A stretch of DNA of 64,000 bases from Heterohyrax brucei (GCA_028571685.1 CM053140.1:23541501-23605500), one strand, 5' to 3'; counted from the first letter of the stretch, positions 12,505-55,364 are shown. The notes: generated by a model from the sequence alone, not told the origin. A program made the numbers and translations.

Positions 12505-13043
12505 AGGACTGGCCGTCAAATTCACAAACTCATCCTAGAAACCATGCTACATACCTCGCTGCTGAATATCACTATGGTCACCTTTGAGGTACTCCTCTTG
12601 GGAAGCTATGCACTGATGCCAGTGCCTAGCCCACCTTGCAAAGCAATTTTGGAACACCTGTTCTGGAATAACCATCAGAGCTGTCGTTGTATTACCCTTG
12701 ATGTCCTGAATATCATCAAAATGTCTTCCTTTCATTATTTCTTTTGTCATCTCGTAAAGAAAAAAGTCACTGGGGGCCGGATCAGGTGAGTAGGGAGGTT
12801 GTTCCTATATAGTTGTTTGCTGGCTAAAAACTCCCTCACAGACAACTATACAATTAAGTTCACAAATTTGCTACTGTGCCACCTTGTACAATGGCCATTC
12901 CAGAAAGAGCTCCAAAATTGCTTTGAAGGGTGGACTAGGCACTTGCATTGATGCATAGCTTCCCAAGGAGAGTACTCTGAAGGTGACCATAGTGTATTCA
13001 GCAGTGAGGTATGTAGCACTTAGAACAGTTAAGTTTGTTGACC
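12505..13043 (-). mobile_element. Palindromic mariner-derived element, copy 1
   Basis: The left arm (about 12505-12780) is an antisense mariner transposase C-terminal piece (minus-strand PEQVFQNCFARWARHWHQCI). The right arm (about 12830-13043) is an inverted, homologous copy of its outer part. The outer ends pair as terminal inverted repeats. It is non-autonomous. Confidence 0.7.
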
Positions 13044-13109
13044 TCATAAATACTACACAGTTAAAAAGTAAATTAATTGAATTCATTGTGGTGGTCAACT
13101 TATTTGAGT

Positions 13110-13560
13110 TTCTTCATTTTTGCTAGTCATCTGGAACCAGAGTTTCTGTTGTTTATCTACCAAGACATGTGCAAGAGTACACACTTACGTCTGTATCACA
13201 GCAAAGAGCATTGCTGGCCCTCCTGGCTGAAGCTACTGGATTAGCAGACGTAGACATACCAAACAGTTCTTCCAAAATGGATCAGAAGCCTCATTCAGTA
13301 ATGGCTGATGTTGAATTCAGTTGCATATTCAGGGAACATAGCAAGAGTTAGACTTGACAGATCATCTCACCTCTTGTTCATTAGAAAGAAGGGGTATACT
13401 TCCCACAGACCCTCTGAAAAAAAGGAGTTTCAATTACATAGGATGGGACCCTTGGAGAAAAAAACAGCTTCTCTCAAACCACTTTCAAGTGTTCTACTGT
13501 TTCAGATTATTATTTGCTTGTTATAAAAGCTTCTAAGACTTGAAACACGTCAGCTGATAC
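13110..13560 (+). pseudogene. Unrecognised coding-like remnant
   Basis: The frame at 13169-13351 reads MQEYTLTSVSQQRALLALLA then EATGLADVDIPNSSSKMDQK, which looks protein-like. It can be extended upstream (VSVVYLPRHV), and overlapping frames follow downstream. It may be a retropseudogene piece, but I do not recognise the parent. Confidence 0.25.
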
Positions 13561-14822
13561 TAACTTAAAAGTAGAGAGTGATTGGAAAAATCAGCAGACA
13601 ATGAAAAAAGCACAAGGCAATGTACCACACTTGTTAATACCCACAGATGCAGGAAACTTTTTTTAAGTGTCTTCAATAAGTCTTCAGATGATACATCAAA
13701 ACAGTAAATTAACATTTGGGGTAATGTATTTAACATAATGAAGGAAATACCAATCTTAGGAATAAAGAGACATTCATTAATTTTTATGTTTTGCCAGCCA
13801 AACACTCAGTGTTTAAAGGGACACACCTATGGGAGTTAAAAGAAACTGCCTCTTCTAGCACACTGAAAAACAAGTGATTTAACTTAGGCCCACTTTTAAA
13901 CAACTTTGTACTGTGTAAAGTGAAGCACAAGGGCCTCATAGAGGAAACAACCTTGCAAGTGGGCACCATTCTGAGCCTTCGTGAACTTCATTTCTGGCTG
14001 GAATCTCACCCACCGAAGCTGATATCAGTTTCATTTAGTGCCCACCAGTTCCCTTCCACTGAGGCAGTTGTTTTCCCTTGTGTTCTGTCTGCTTGGCATC
14101 TATAAGTCTTTTCTTTGCACAACTAGGGCCCCTGTTTTGTTCACGCCTTAAGCATGTACTTACTTTGCTTATTGGAAAATCTGCCCCTCTCCCCCTTCTG
14201 TCCTCTGAACCCCTGGCACTCTGGCAGCCTGATAAATATGTACAGGCTGAATCTCACAGCATACCAGGCAAGCTGGTGAGAAGTGGGGGTAGAGATGCAT
14301 CACATCCTTCACCTCCAGGTTCCTCCCTCTTCTCTATCAAAGGCCTTCCTGACCTGGACTTGCTACCAAGTTGTGGACTCTGCCCTTCTCCCCCTGTGTT
14401 CTAGAATTTCACCTTGGGGAGCAACCTAAGGCACTCTGCCCCTGTGGATTCCCCTCCCTGACTCAGGGTCTCAGTCTTTCCTTTAAGTCCATCCTCAACT
14501 CTGACCCCTCTCCTGCGGTAAGGCTTCCCGTGGCTCCCGATGCCAACAGGATAATTCTGTGATCAGGCTCTGAGAGAAACCAAAGAAGTGTGGGGGCTCC
14601 TACGGTCAGGAAGAAATGCAGTCAGGATCTTGGGATTGGAGACTGAGCACTTCTCAGACAAGCCATTCCCACTTCTAGGTCGCCCCTGTCCTCAGGGTCC
14701 AGTGGGGCTCTTGGGGAGATTGCAGCAGTGGTGACAGCAGAGTTATTCATGAGAGTCTGCTAGGGTAAGTGAACGAGTTGGGGTGGGCCAAAGGGAAGGG
14801 CAGGGCATGTGTGAGAGAGAAA
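13561..14822 (-). other. 3' flank of the CYP4F gene, probable 3' UTR and single-copy DNA
   Basis: No repeat or gene was recognised here. The part next to the stop codon (about 14200-14822) should contain the 3' UTR because it lies directly after the terminal exon. Its extent cannot be set from sequence alone. Confidence 0.35.
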
Positions 14823-44547
<29,725 letters not shown>

Positions 44548-44550
44548 CCT

Positions 44551-46300
44551 GCAGCCAAGGAGAAGGGGGCTAATGGTGAACTCAGAGGGTGAGGAGTGAA
44601 GGGCACAGAGTAGAGGAAGAGGCCAAGGGTGGGGAGTCCAGGGACAGGGATGGGGGAAGATGGGTGAACATGGGGTCAGAGAGGAAGAAGGCCTAGGGGA
44701 AAACATAGGGAGACAGAGGTGGAGCAAGAGGAGGCTGAAGTCCAGGAAGTCCCAGCTGCAGCCAGAAGCCAGCGGCAGGGTGCCAGGATCTCCAGTTACC
44801 CAGAAACCACCCATCCCCCAGGCCAGCTCACTTCCTGGAGCCTCCCCAGCCATGAATAGGGGCCCATCTCACCCTGGTCCAGGACTCTTTTAGCCCTGCC
44901 ACCTGCGTCAGGGCACTTTCTGCCAGAGTGGCTTGTCTCCTTACAAACTCCTGTCCTCTGTCTTCTGAGATTTCTTTGACCCTGGCCCAACCCTGGCCCG
45001 GGGGAGGGTGGAGAAAGTTCTCTGGGGCCAGCCAATCCCTGTAGACCTGGCTGCCTCCTCCCAGCCAGCAGTAGGCCAAAAATGTGTGAGCTGTCAGGAA
45101 GAGCAGCTAGCACAGGGCCGTACATGTGAGATCCAGTGCCTCAAGATCCAGAACTCCCTTCTCGAACCGGGGCAAAGGTTCATCTGGGTCCCAAGTTTAC
45201 AGCCACCCCAGCCCTTCCAGGCCCAGAGAGTGGCAGATTAATGCTTGAACTTGATGATTCTGGGACCAGAGATCAAGGCCAAGGTAAGTCATTTCTCCAA
45301 AACATCTTTCAGGCCCTTCTCCATGCATGGGCTGTGGAGACTGTGCATCTATTTCTCAGAACAGGAATCGGAGGCTGGAAGATAGAAAGATGCTGGCCCA
45401 GGCCACTCAACCTGGCAAGAATCGTATCCTGCACCCGTCAGACAAAGAAGCGGCAGAAACAAAGAATCCAGACTTATGGATGATTGCAAGGATCAGACTC
45501 TGGGGAAAAGAGCCCGGGTGGCACAGGACACCTGAAGGCTGTGCAGGGGAAGAAAGCAAGGAGGGATAATAAGATCAGCCAAGAGGGATCATGCATGGAC
45601 AAGGTACTGGGCGAAGTGCAGAGTGGGGCTCCTGGAATCCCCATTCTGCCTATCCTTGCTCTAATTGTATGCTCATTCTCTGGGCCTCAGTCTTCCATGT
45701 AGGAAATGAGGGATCAGATGGGGACTTCACAGGGCTGGGGGGTGGGGAGCAGATAGTATCCAGATGCAGAATTGTACTGTGAGTGAAGTCAATCCGCCTG
45801 AGGTCTCCCCATGGTCAGACTCTAAAAAGAGGCTTGAATTTTAAAATGGGGTACCTCAATGGGAGAATTGGAGCCAGTCTTCCTCCTTTAACAGAATGTT
45901 AGGGAGACCTCCAAACTTCCCGCATCCCAGATTCCCTTCCACCTCTACCCGCTCCAGCTTCAGGTGGCTGGTCCTGGAGTCCTCAGTTAGTTGGAGTTTA
46001 CCACCCTGGCTCACCTCCTTCTCTGTTGAGGTGTATCCACCTGTCAGCAAGTGCATCCAGGGAAGAGCCAGGGATGAGGTCAGGGTTTCTTAAACCAGGG
46101 CAATAGGTGAAAGACAGCAGGAGTGTATTGACTGGTCTAGGGAGAAGTGGGAGCAAAGACAAGGAAACAGAGGTTCAAAGAGATCCAGAGGCTCAGAGAG
46201 GTCCAGTGAATTAATTAAATGTGACAGTGACGGTGACTATTATGTACTATGAGCACATAGTAGGTGCTTATTAAATATCTGAAGAAGAAGGGGACTTTGT
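44551..46300 (-). other. 5' flank of the CYP4F gene; noncoding first exon expected here
   Basis: CYP4F genes have a noncoding first exon, and the acceptor at 44550 implies one upstream. A possible donor (AGGAA|GTGAGC, minus strand, near 44832) was seen but cannot be confirmed. No TATA box or promoter was recognised. The stretch is GC-richer than the surrounding repeats and holds no clear mobile element except an old MIR-like piece near 46200-46300. Confidence 0.3.
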
Positions 46301-46461
46301 AGTCATGAGCTCTCAGAACTTGATACTCAAAATGCAGTCTTCAAACCAGCAGAATCAGCATTACCAACAACCTGTGTTACACATGCAAAATTCATGGCTA
46401 AACCTCAGACCCACAAAGCTGGATTTAAGATGGCTGCAAATTCTTTGTCACTGTCCTCATC

Positions 46462-46605
46462 AAAAGGTCTCTGGGTGACACAAACAGTTTGTGCTCATGC
46501 GATAACTGACAGTTTGGCAGTTCAAATCCACTCAAAGCACTGTGGAAGAAACACCTGCCAATGTGCTTCCATAAAAGATTACAGCCAAGAAAATCCTATG
46601 GAGCC
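46462..46605 (+). mobile_element. AfroSINE-like, diverged
   Basis: The head is GTCTCTGGGTGACACAAACA and the body is GGCAGTTCAAATCCACTC. Confidence 0.6.
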
Positions 46606-46639
46606 ACAAAACTATATGTGAAGAAATTATTGAATTTAT

Positions 46640-48640
46640 GCATGCCCTGCTGTGTGTATTCTCAATGAAATAAAATTTTAAAAAAGGAATGGAGCACTGA
46701 TACATGCTGCCATGTAAATGAACCTCAAAAACACCACGGTGAGTGACAGAAGCCAGGCACAAAAGGCCACATGTTGCATAATTCTACTTACAAAAAATGT
46801 GCGGGATCAACAATGGAAGTTTTGATACATAACTTAGACTTCAAAAGCTGACAAACAAAGCTTGATCAACAGAAGGGAAAATAGAAAAATAGGAACTACT
46901 AAGAATCAAACACTTTTGCTCATCCAAAGACTTTATCAAAAGAAGTAGAAGACCACCTACGGACTGGGAAAAAATATTTGGCAATTATATGTCAGATTGG
47001 TGTCTGATCTCCATAATCTACAAGGTACTGCAAACTATCAACAAGAAAAAGGTAAAGAACCCAGTTAAGCACTGGGCAAAGGAGATGGCCAGGCACTCCA
47101 CTAAATAGGACATCCAAGCAGCCAAAAGACACGTGAGGAAATGTTCACGATCATTAGTTACTGAAGAAATCCAAATCAAAACTACAATGAGATACCATCT
47201 CACCACGGCAAGGTTGGCCATGATCCAAAAAACACAAAACAACAAATGCTGGAGAGGCTGTGGAGAGACTAGAACTCTCCTACACTACTGGTAGAATTGC
47301 AAATTGGCACAACCTCTTTGGAAAGCAATCTAGTGCTTCCTTAAAAAGCTGGAAATTGACATACCATTTGACCCAGTAATCCCATTGTTTGGAATATATC
47401 CTACAGAATCAAGGGCAGTCACATCTACAGAGACACACACATGAATATTTATTGTAGCAGAGTCCACAATTGCAAAAAGATAGAATCAACCCAAACTATG
47501 GTACATATTCTCAATGGGACACTATGCAATCATAAAGAACAACAATGATTTTAAGAAGCATCTCGTAACCTGGTTTCAGCTGGAAGATACTATGTTGAGT
47601 GAAATCAGTCAGTGGCACAAAGACAAATATTGTATGAGATCCCTACTATAAGGACTTAAAAACAGACTTGTACAGAAGAAAAGACTCTTTGATGACCGCA
47701 ACGAAAGGGAGGGAGGGAGAAAGAGAGTTAGTTGTAGATTAGATAGTTGATAGAATTTTGGTTGTGTGAAAGCAGTGACAGTACACATTAGGAAGAAGAT
47801 CAACTTAACTGGACTTCAACGTAAACTGAAAACTCTTCTAAATTTAACCCAATATTTCAAGGATAGTGGCAGAGGAGGGAGTCTAAGGACCATTCTCTGC
47901 GGGGACATTGAGGCCAACTGGCATAACTAGCTTACTGCTAAAAGAGTCTTCTGCACTCCATATTGGTGAGTGGCATCTGGGGTCTTAAAAGCTAGCAAGC
48001 TGCCTTCTGAGTACACCAAACTATCCCAGCTCAGTCAGATCAGATGACCACCAAGGGCAACAAAGACGTGAGGGAAAAAGAGCCCAGAAGACAGAAGGAC
48101 CCACGTGTATGGGAGATACATATCCACATGCAACCAGAAGAACCAGATGGTGCCCGACCAACACCAGTGACAGCCACGATGGAGCACACAATGCCATGTC
48201 CCAGTGGCAACATGAGAAAAAGAGGGGTACACCTCAAGAACTCCACTAAAAGGCCACAATTAATGGTCCAAAGGCCTAGGAGTTCCACTGGGATCATGGC
48301 CCCTAGACCAGTTGCTGCCCCTGATCATAAATCATTACTGAGGTCAACTCTTTGGACAGGAATAGATTGGACTCAGGGACACAAAGTGACCATATAGTGT
48401 GTCCACTTCATGGTTCTATGCATTTACAGGATGCTGCCCTACTGGCCTCTTACTAGAAGACAGAGGAGAGAGGAGAGAGGAGGCGACAAGAGATTGTTAC
48501 GAAGATATGACATGTATAGACAGAAACGAAGAGTGTGCTGTCACCGGGCAAGGAGAACAGAAGAAGCAACAGATAGGCAGGCAGGCTAATTTAACTTGGA
48601 TTGTATAATTTCACTCAGTCGCAATTTAAAAAAAAAAAAG
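46640..48640 (+). mobile_element. L1 LINE, ORF2 3' end, 3' UTR and poly(A)
   Basis: ORF2-like sequence (GACCACCTACGGACTGGGAA; GAGATACCATCTCACCACGG) runs to a 3' UTR ending in poly(A) at about 48627-48640. It is broken in frame. Confidence 0.85.
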
Positions 48641-49600
48641 TCCAGAATATGCAAACTCATTGAGATTGAAAGTAGATGAGTAGTTGCCAGAGGTTTACAA
48701 GAAGAGCATGGGGAGTGACTACTATCAAGTGTATGGTTTCTTTTTGGAAATGTGGAGTTATGCAACTTAAAATGGTGAATTTTATGTTATATGAATTTTA
48801 CCTCAATTTTTTAAAAATTGCAAAACTAAAAACTGTATGAAATTGTTCTAGTCTGTAACACACAGTGTCTCCAGGAGTCAGAATCAACTCGATGGTAATA
48901 GTTTCTTTTCTTTGTTTGTTTTTGTCTCCATCAGGAGATGTATTTCCCCTCCCCTTGAACCTCGGCTGGCCTGTGACTGTTTAACCAATAGGATTTGGTG
49001 GACGTGGTGCCGCATCATCTATGGGCCTTGAAGAGAGTCGACAGATTCCACTTCATCCCCCTTAGAACATTTGTTCTTGAGACACTCCCCCTCGCAACCC
49101 AGCAGCCATGGTAGAAGGCAGCGCAAGTCACACACAGAGGTTTCACGGAGTGCTCTGATCAACAGCCCCTGCTGCTCTCCCAGCCAGGGAGGGAGCTATT
49201 ACGGATGTTCCAGCCCAGTGGAGCCTCCGGATGACCGCAGCCCAGACAAGATCACACAGTGTGGAAGAACCATCTTGAAAAAGCCCAATTCGTACACAGA
49301 ATCATCAAAGATAATGAAATGGTCATTGTTTCAAGTCATCAAATTTTTTTAATTTGTCTTTGTAAAAATACGCACAACAAAAAGTGTACCATTTCAACAA
49401 TTTCTACGTGCACAATTCAGTGACACTGATTACATTCTTCAAGCTGTGTGACTGTTGTCACTATCATTTTCCAAACCATTCCACTACCTTCAACCCAAAC
49501 TCAGTGCCCCATAAGCTTTGCACCTAACCTTTCCAGTTGCTTTTCTCAACTTGATCCCCCAGGAAATTCTTTTAAAAAGCTGCATCTAGGGTCACCATGA
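48641..49600. other. Old L1-like tail, then unassigned DNA
   Basis: About 48641-48830 is an older L1-type 3' end. A roughly 70-bp AfroSINE or RTE tail follows near 48850-48900. 48940-49600 is unassigned. Confidence 0.35.
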
Positions 49601-49609
49601 GTCGGATCT

Positions 49610-49850
49610 GACTCGACGCTACTTGGCTGGCATAGGATGTTGTCCCACTGGCCTTTCACTGGAGAGGAGTGGAGAAGGTAGAGAGGAGGGGACAGGAGAT
49701 TGTTAGGAGGATATGACAAGTATAGAACAGAAAGGAGGAGTGTACTGTCACCACACAAGGAGAACAGAAGGAGCTGCAGATAGGCAGGCATGCAAATTTA
49801 AATTGGGTTATACACTTTCAATCACAATTAAAAAAATAAATAAATAATTT
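49610..49850 (+). mobile_element. L1 3' UTR with poly(A)-like end
   Basis: It matches 48430-48640 (ACTGTCACCACACAAGGAGA). A short AfroSINE tail (GTCGGATCTGACTCGACGC) lies just before. Confidence 0.7.
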
Positions 49851-49859
49851 TTAAAAGTC

Positions 49860-50780
49860 CTATGTTCATGGCAGATAAACGTCACTAAATTAAGCTGAAC
49901 TATTGTTTGGTTCAAAGAAGACTTTGGGGTACAGTTTTAGTTTAAGGTTTAAAGATTGGCTCAGGGCAGTATAGTTCTAAGGTTCATCCAGCCTCTGGAG
50001 TAATTTCTTACACAGCAATCACTGAGCGGCCCAGGGATTCAGAATCAGTGTTTTCACCAGATTCCCGGGAATCGTGTATACCTTAGAGTGAGCAGTGCAG
50101 CTCTAAAAGACCTGAGACCAGGCTCAGCTGACAGTGGGGTGCCTCAGGGCATTTATAAGTGCAGCTGGGCTGGCCAGCCCACAGAAATCAGAGCCAGGCT
50201 TGTTGACTCACAGAGCAAGAGAGCTGAGCACCTTCTGGCAGGGGCTCACCAGCAGAGTGGGTTGCCTCCAGACACTTGGTGGCAGAGTTAAAAGAGTTTT
50301 CTAACGCTTGCCTGAGGAGAGTAAAAGTGAGGCCAAGGGCTGAGGTCCAAGGGCCAAGGGCACAGAGAGGAGGCCTTTCTTGTGAAATTGGAGAAAAATC
50401 TGTCCTCTGGAGGCCAAGCTCAAGGGCTCAGGCCTAAGCAGGAGCTGTAAGCAGAGGCCTGCCTGTGAGCATGGCCAGAAGAAGAAAGCTGTTCTGATCA
50501 AAGAACTGTATTCCAAATTCTAACCTGTTACTTCCCTGTTTAATCCCCTAATCGTGAGTATGGTCAGTGAGCTCTGTGCGATGACCACAATGAATTATTG
50601 AACCCAGCAGAGAAGTGGAGAGTGCATGGGAGTGATAGCTGGTGTCAGAGTTGGTAAAAAGGTTAGAAAGAGGACATATGTCTGACCTCCATTGCACAGG
50701 GGTCATCCCTGAGTTGATGCTGATGATGGCAGTTCTTTCTCCTCCCTCTTGTGAAGTCAGATTAGGAGATCTGACTCCAC
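49860..50780. other. No recognised element
   Basis: This is moderately GC-rich intergenic DNA with weak internal similarity between GGGCTGAGGTCCAAGGGCCA and neighbouring phrases. No gene is supported. Confidence 0.3.
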
Positions 50781-50789
50781 ACGCCATTT

Positions 50790-52045
50790 TTACAAGAACA
50801 TATCAAACATTCTCCAAAGAAGACACATAAATGGCCAGCAAGCACATGACAAGATGGTCAACATCCTTAGTCATTAAAAAACAAAACAAAACCCATTTCT
50901 GTAGAATCGTTCCAACTCATGGCCATATCACATGTTACAGCATAGAGCTGAGCTCTGCAGGTTTCTCTTGACTGTAATCTTGATGAAAGCAGATCATCAG
51001 GCTTTTAGGTTAATACCCTTTGAGTTAATAGTCACAAGCAAACTATTTTCACCACCTAGGGACCTTCATTTGTCATTATGAAAATACAGATCAAAACAAC
51101 AATAAGATATTACTTCATCCTCACTAGGATGGCTGTCAGCAAAAAACCAGAACATAGCAAATGTTGGTGAGGATAAAGAGAAACTAAAACCCTCATGCAT
51201 TGCTGGTGGGAATGTAAACTGTCTTAGCTGATGCAGAAGACAGTTTGGCAGTTCCTAAAAAAGTTCAACATAGAATTATAATCAGGCCCAGTAATTCCAC
51301 ACCAAAGTACACACCCAGAAGAATTGAAAGCAGGGACTCAGATGCTTGCACACCAAAGTTCATAGCAGCATGACTGACAATAGCCAAAAGGTAGAAACAA
51401 CCCGAGTGTCCATCAGCACATGAGTGGATAAACCGAACACAACCCATATTGACAATGGAACATGACTTCACTATAAGGAAAAATAAAGTTCTGAGTCACG
51501 CTACAAAACAAATAAACCCTGAAAGCATGGTGGTCAGTGAAATAATCAGACACAAAAGGACAAATATTATGTGATCCCACTTTTGTAAAATATCCACAAT
51601 AAGCAATGCATTGAGACCGAAATTTTGTTAGTGATTCCCAGGAGCTAAGGAGTCCCTAGGTGGTATAAATAGCTAGTGAGCTTGCCTGATAACTAGAAAG
51701 CTGGGGGTTGTGTCTACCAAAAGATGCCTCCGAAAAAAGGTCTGGCAATCCACTACCAATCAGCCTTGAAACACTGTGGGGTACAGTTCTGCTCTAACAC
51801 AGGATCATTATGAGTCAGAAATGTCTCCACAGCAACTGGTTTACCAAGGGGAAATGGGACATTGTTGCTTACACAGCACTGAATTTCTGCTGAGAGAGAC
51901 AAAACCTTTGGAAATGGATAGTGGTGATGGTTGCCCACTATGTGAATGTACTTGATGCTGCTGCACTGTGCACTTAAAAATGCTTATAACAGCAAAACTT
52001 CTGTTATGCATTTTTTGCAACAATAATTTTTTAAAGGAGAAAGAA
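50790..52045 (+). mobile_element. Old L1 3'-end pieces split by SINEs
   Basis: L1M-type phrases (GTTGGTGAGGATAAAGAGAA; GGACAAATATTATGTGATCC) occur at 50790-51645 and 51846-52045. A degraded AfroSINE lies at about 50880-51060 and a clearer one at 51652-51845. Confidence 0.65.
51652..51845 (+). mobile_element. AfroSINE-like
   Basis: The head is GGAGTCCCTAGGTGGTATAA and the body has AGGTCTGGCAATCCACTACC. Confidence 0.7.
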
Positions 52046-53084
52046 AGAAGAACCTAACAGACAGTTGTTGCTGGCACGACAGCCTCAGGAAGGAGGTGCC
52101 CTTGAGGAGGACCCAAGAGAAGGGGCAGGGGGCTGAGCATGTTGTTGAAGGACCCATGAAGGCGTCCTGTGGTGGCACAGTGAGGTGTGTCCTACTCTGC
52201 TGCCCTCGCATTGGGACCACCATCAGCTTCTTGGAGAACCAGTTGAGGTGATAAAATGCAGCCAACATTCAATCCAGTTGCAGATATCAAAGATTCCTTC
52301 ATTGCAATCAAGAACTCAAATCCCAGCACGTCACGGCAGTGGCAGGGTGCCTGAGATGGGGCTCCAACTTCCTAAATCAGATGGCAGAAGGAGAGAAGGG
52401 AGTGTGGGAGGCAGGGACTTTCCTGTCTGAGGCTGAGGAGGCTGGAACTTCCCCCATGGGTATCTCATCCACCAAAGAACAACTGAGCGGTCACCCCATC
52501 ACACATACTTGATTTCTGGAATGTTCCCCCAGGAGTACTGGGAGGAAGTGGCACACACATGGGAAACTGAAGCTAACTCTTTTCCAGAGGCTGCGCCACC
52601 CCTTCCACACACTCACACACATACACGGAGTGAGGAAGGGGGCATGTGTGTCCAACCAACTATGGTTACAGCTCTGTGAGTGACTAGCTTCAGGCATGGT
52701 TCGGCACGCTTCTGAACCTCAGTCTTCTCCTCTGTAAAATGGGTGGTAAAGTGCCGCAGAGGGTTCAGTCAGACACAGGCATAGAATTCAGGAAAAACAG
52801 TCTGTTTCTGGGTTACGCATGATGAATTCCCTCTCTGTATAAAACTTAGGAGTGTACATATACATCCATTAGCACATGCTTGTATATGCATTAGAAAAAG
52901 ATCTGGAAGAATCCATGTGGCACGGTTGGAATTTGGGAAGGCAGAATTGGCACAAAAGCCCTTTCACTCTCTACATGTCTTCATAGCTTTGTTTTCAGTA
53001 TAGTCTTTGTCATTAAAATGCAATTTTGAACCTGTGCACTAGTGTTCACTGTAGTGTTTCCCGTAAAAACCAAAAGGTGGTGTA
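52046..53084. other. No recognised gene; possible MIR near 52690
   Basis: A phrase near 52690-52750 (CTGAACCTCAGTCTTCTCCT) is MIR-like. The rest is unassigned. Confidence 0.35.
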
Positions 53085-53570
53085 ATGGGTATGTCCTCCC
53101 AAAAATGTGTTTATCGGTTTGGCTGGTCCATGATTCCCAGTACCGTATGATTGCCCACCGTTTTACCTTTTGATGAGATTTTCCTATGTGTTGTAAATTC
53201 TACCACTGTGATTTAATAAGATGGCTTAGCAGCAGTTATATTGATGAGGTCTACAAGATTGGATATCTCTTTTAAGACACAAAAGAGAGAAGCAAGCAGA
53301 GAGTTAGGGACCTCATACCACCAAGAAAGCAGTGCCAGGAGCAGAGCACATCCTTTTGTACTCAGATTCCTGGGCTGAGATGGTCCCAGACCAAGAGAAG
53401 ACTGATGACAAGGACCTTCCTCCAGAGCCGACAGAAAGTCTTCTCCTGGAGCTGATACCTTGAATTTGAATTTGTAGCCTATGAGGCTGTGAGAGAATAA
53501 ATTCCTCTTTGTTAAAGATAGCCACTTTTAATATTTCTGTTGCAGCAGCACTAGATGACTACGAGTTCTG
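53085..53570 (+). repeat. Solo LTR fossil, MaLR-like (copy E)
   Basis: Same family as the others. It ends near CTAGATGACTACGAGTTC and directly abuts a mariner-derived element. Confidence 0.65.
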
Positions 53571-54711
53571 ACAGTTAAATTTACAGGCTCACCCCAGAAA
53601 AAGTGCTACACACCTCATTGCTGAATATCTCTATGGTCACCTTCAAAGTACTCCCCTTGGGAAACTATGCACCGATGCCAGCACCTAGTGTGCCCTTCAA
53701 AGCAGTTTTGGAACTCTTTCTGGAATGGCCATCAGAGCTGTCATCATATTACCCTTGACATCCTGAAGGTCCTCAAAATGTCTTCCTTTCAATATTTCCT
53801 TTATCTTCAGGTAAGGAACACGGTCATCAGGGGGCAGATCAGGTGAACAGGAAGGGTGTTCAAAAGTGATTGCAATAGTATATTGACAAGGAACTGATTG
53901 ACAAGGAACTGTCAGAAATTCAAGCTGGATTCAGAAGAGGATGTGGAACTAGGGATATCACTGCTGATGTCAGATGGATCTTGGTTGAAAGCAGAGAATA
54001 CCAGAAAGATGTTTATCTGTGTTTCGTTGACTATGCAAAGGCATTAGACTGTGTGGATCATAACAAATTGTGACTAACATTGTATAAAATGGGAATTCCA
54101 GAACACTTAATTGTGCTCTTAAGGAATCTGTATACAGATCAAGAGGCAGTCGTGCAAACAGAACAAGTGGACACTGTGTGGTTTAAAATCAGGAAAGGTA
54201 TGCATCAGGGTAGTATCCTTTCACCACAGCTTTTTAATCTGTACGCCAAGCAAATAATCCAAGAAACTGGATTATATGAAAAAGAACAAGGCACCAGGTA
54301 TGGAGAATGACTCATTAATAACCTGCATTATGCAGACAACACCACTTTACTTGCTAGAAGTGGAGAAGATTTGAAACACTTACTGATGGAGATCAAAGAC
54401 CACAGCCTTCAGTATAGATTGTACCTCAACATCAAGAAAACAAAAATCCTCACAACCGGAACAGTTACTTGTTTGCTAGCTGAAAGCTCCCTCACAGACA
54501 ACTACACAGTTAGGTTCATGAACTTGCCACCATGCCACCATGCACAACAGCCACTCCAGAAAGAGTTCCAAAATTGCTATGACGGGTGAACTAGGTGCTG
54601 GCATCAGTGCAGAGCTTCCCAGGGGGAGTACCACAAAGGCGACCATGGTGATACTCAGCAGTGAGGTACGCAGCACTTAGAACAATCAAGTCCATGGCCT
54701 TAACTGTCGGA
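53571..54711 (-). mobile_element. Palindromic mariner-derived element, copy 2, split by an RTE fragment
   Basis: The left arm is about 53571-53863 and the right arm about 54463-54711, matching copies 1 and 3. The interruption is an RTE piece. Confidence 0.65.
53864..54460 (+). mobile_element. Internal RTE reverse-transcriptase fragment
   Basis: The reading is IDKELSEIQAGF-like, then CFVDYAKALDCVDHNKL and MHQGSILSPQLFNLYAK, RT motifs of the RTE family. Both ends of the LINE are missing. Confidence 0.8.
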
Positions 54712-54714
54712 TCC

Positions 54715-55175
54715 TGTAAGACAGGTAGAAACTACTGAAATGTCCATTAACAGGTGAATGGATAAACAAATGTGATCTATACAGACAATGAAGTGTCACC
54801 CAGCGCACAAGAGAAATGAAGCCCTCATGCACGCCACAACGTGAATAAACCTTGAAAACATCATGCTGAGTGAAAGAAGTCAGTTCCAAAGGGACAAAGA
54901 CTGTATGATCTCAGTTATGTGAAACAGGCAAGTGTGTAGAAACTAAAATTTATGAATGGTGACCAGGAGTGGGAGGAACAGATTAATGAGGACTGTTTGC
55001 TTAGGGGCACTAAGTTTCTGCTACAGGTGGAAGAGTGGTTTGGAAAAGGACAAGAATGCTTGCACAACTTGAAGAATGTAATCAGTGTTACTCTGTTGTA
55101 CATGTAGAAAATGTAAAATTGGTGTATATTTTATGTATATTATCACTGCAGTAGAAAAATGCAATTTTAAGAGGA
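54715..55175 (+). mobile_element. Old L1 3'-end fragment
   Basis: It contains AACAGGTGAATGGATAAACA and ATCATGCTGAGTGAAAGAAG, common L1 3' phrases. Confidence 0.65.
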
Positions 55176-55364
55176 AAAGGAATTTGGCACAGTAGGGGCA
55201 CAGACAGATGAGGAAGTATTCGTTTGTGTCTCCATGAATTCACTCCTCCAGGAATCTACCATTGGTCTCTGGGACAAGCACTCAGGCTGCCCTACAGCTG
55301 AACTGCTACCTGTCTGTCCTTCAGCTGTCAAGAAGAAGCAAGCAGATGGATTCTGGGAAACTCA

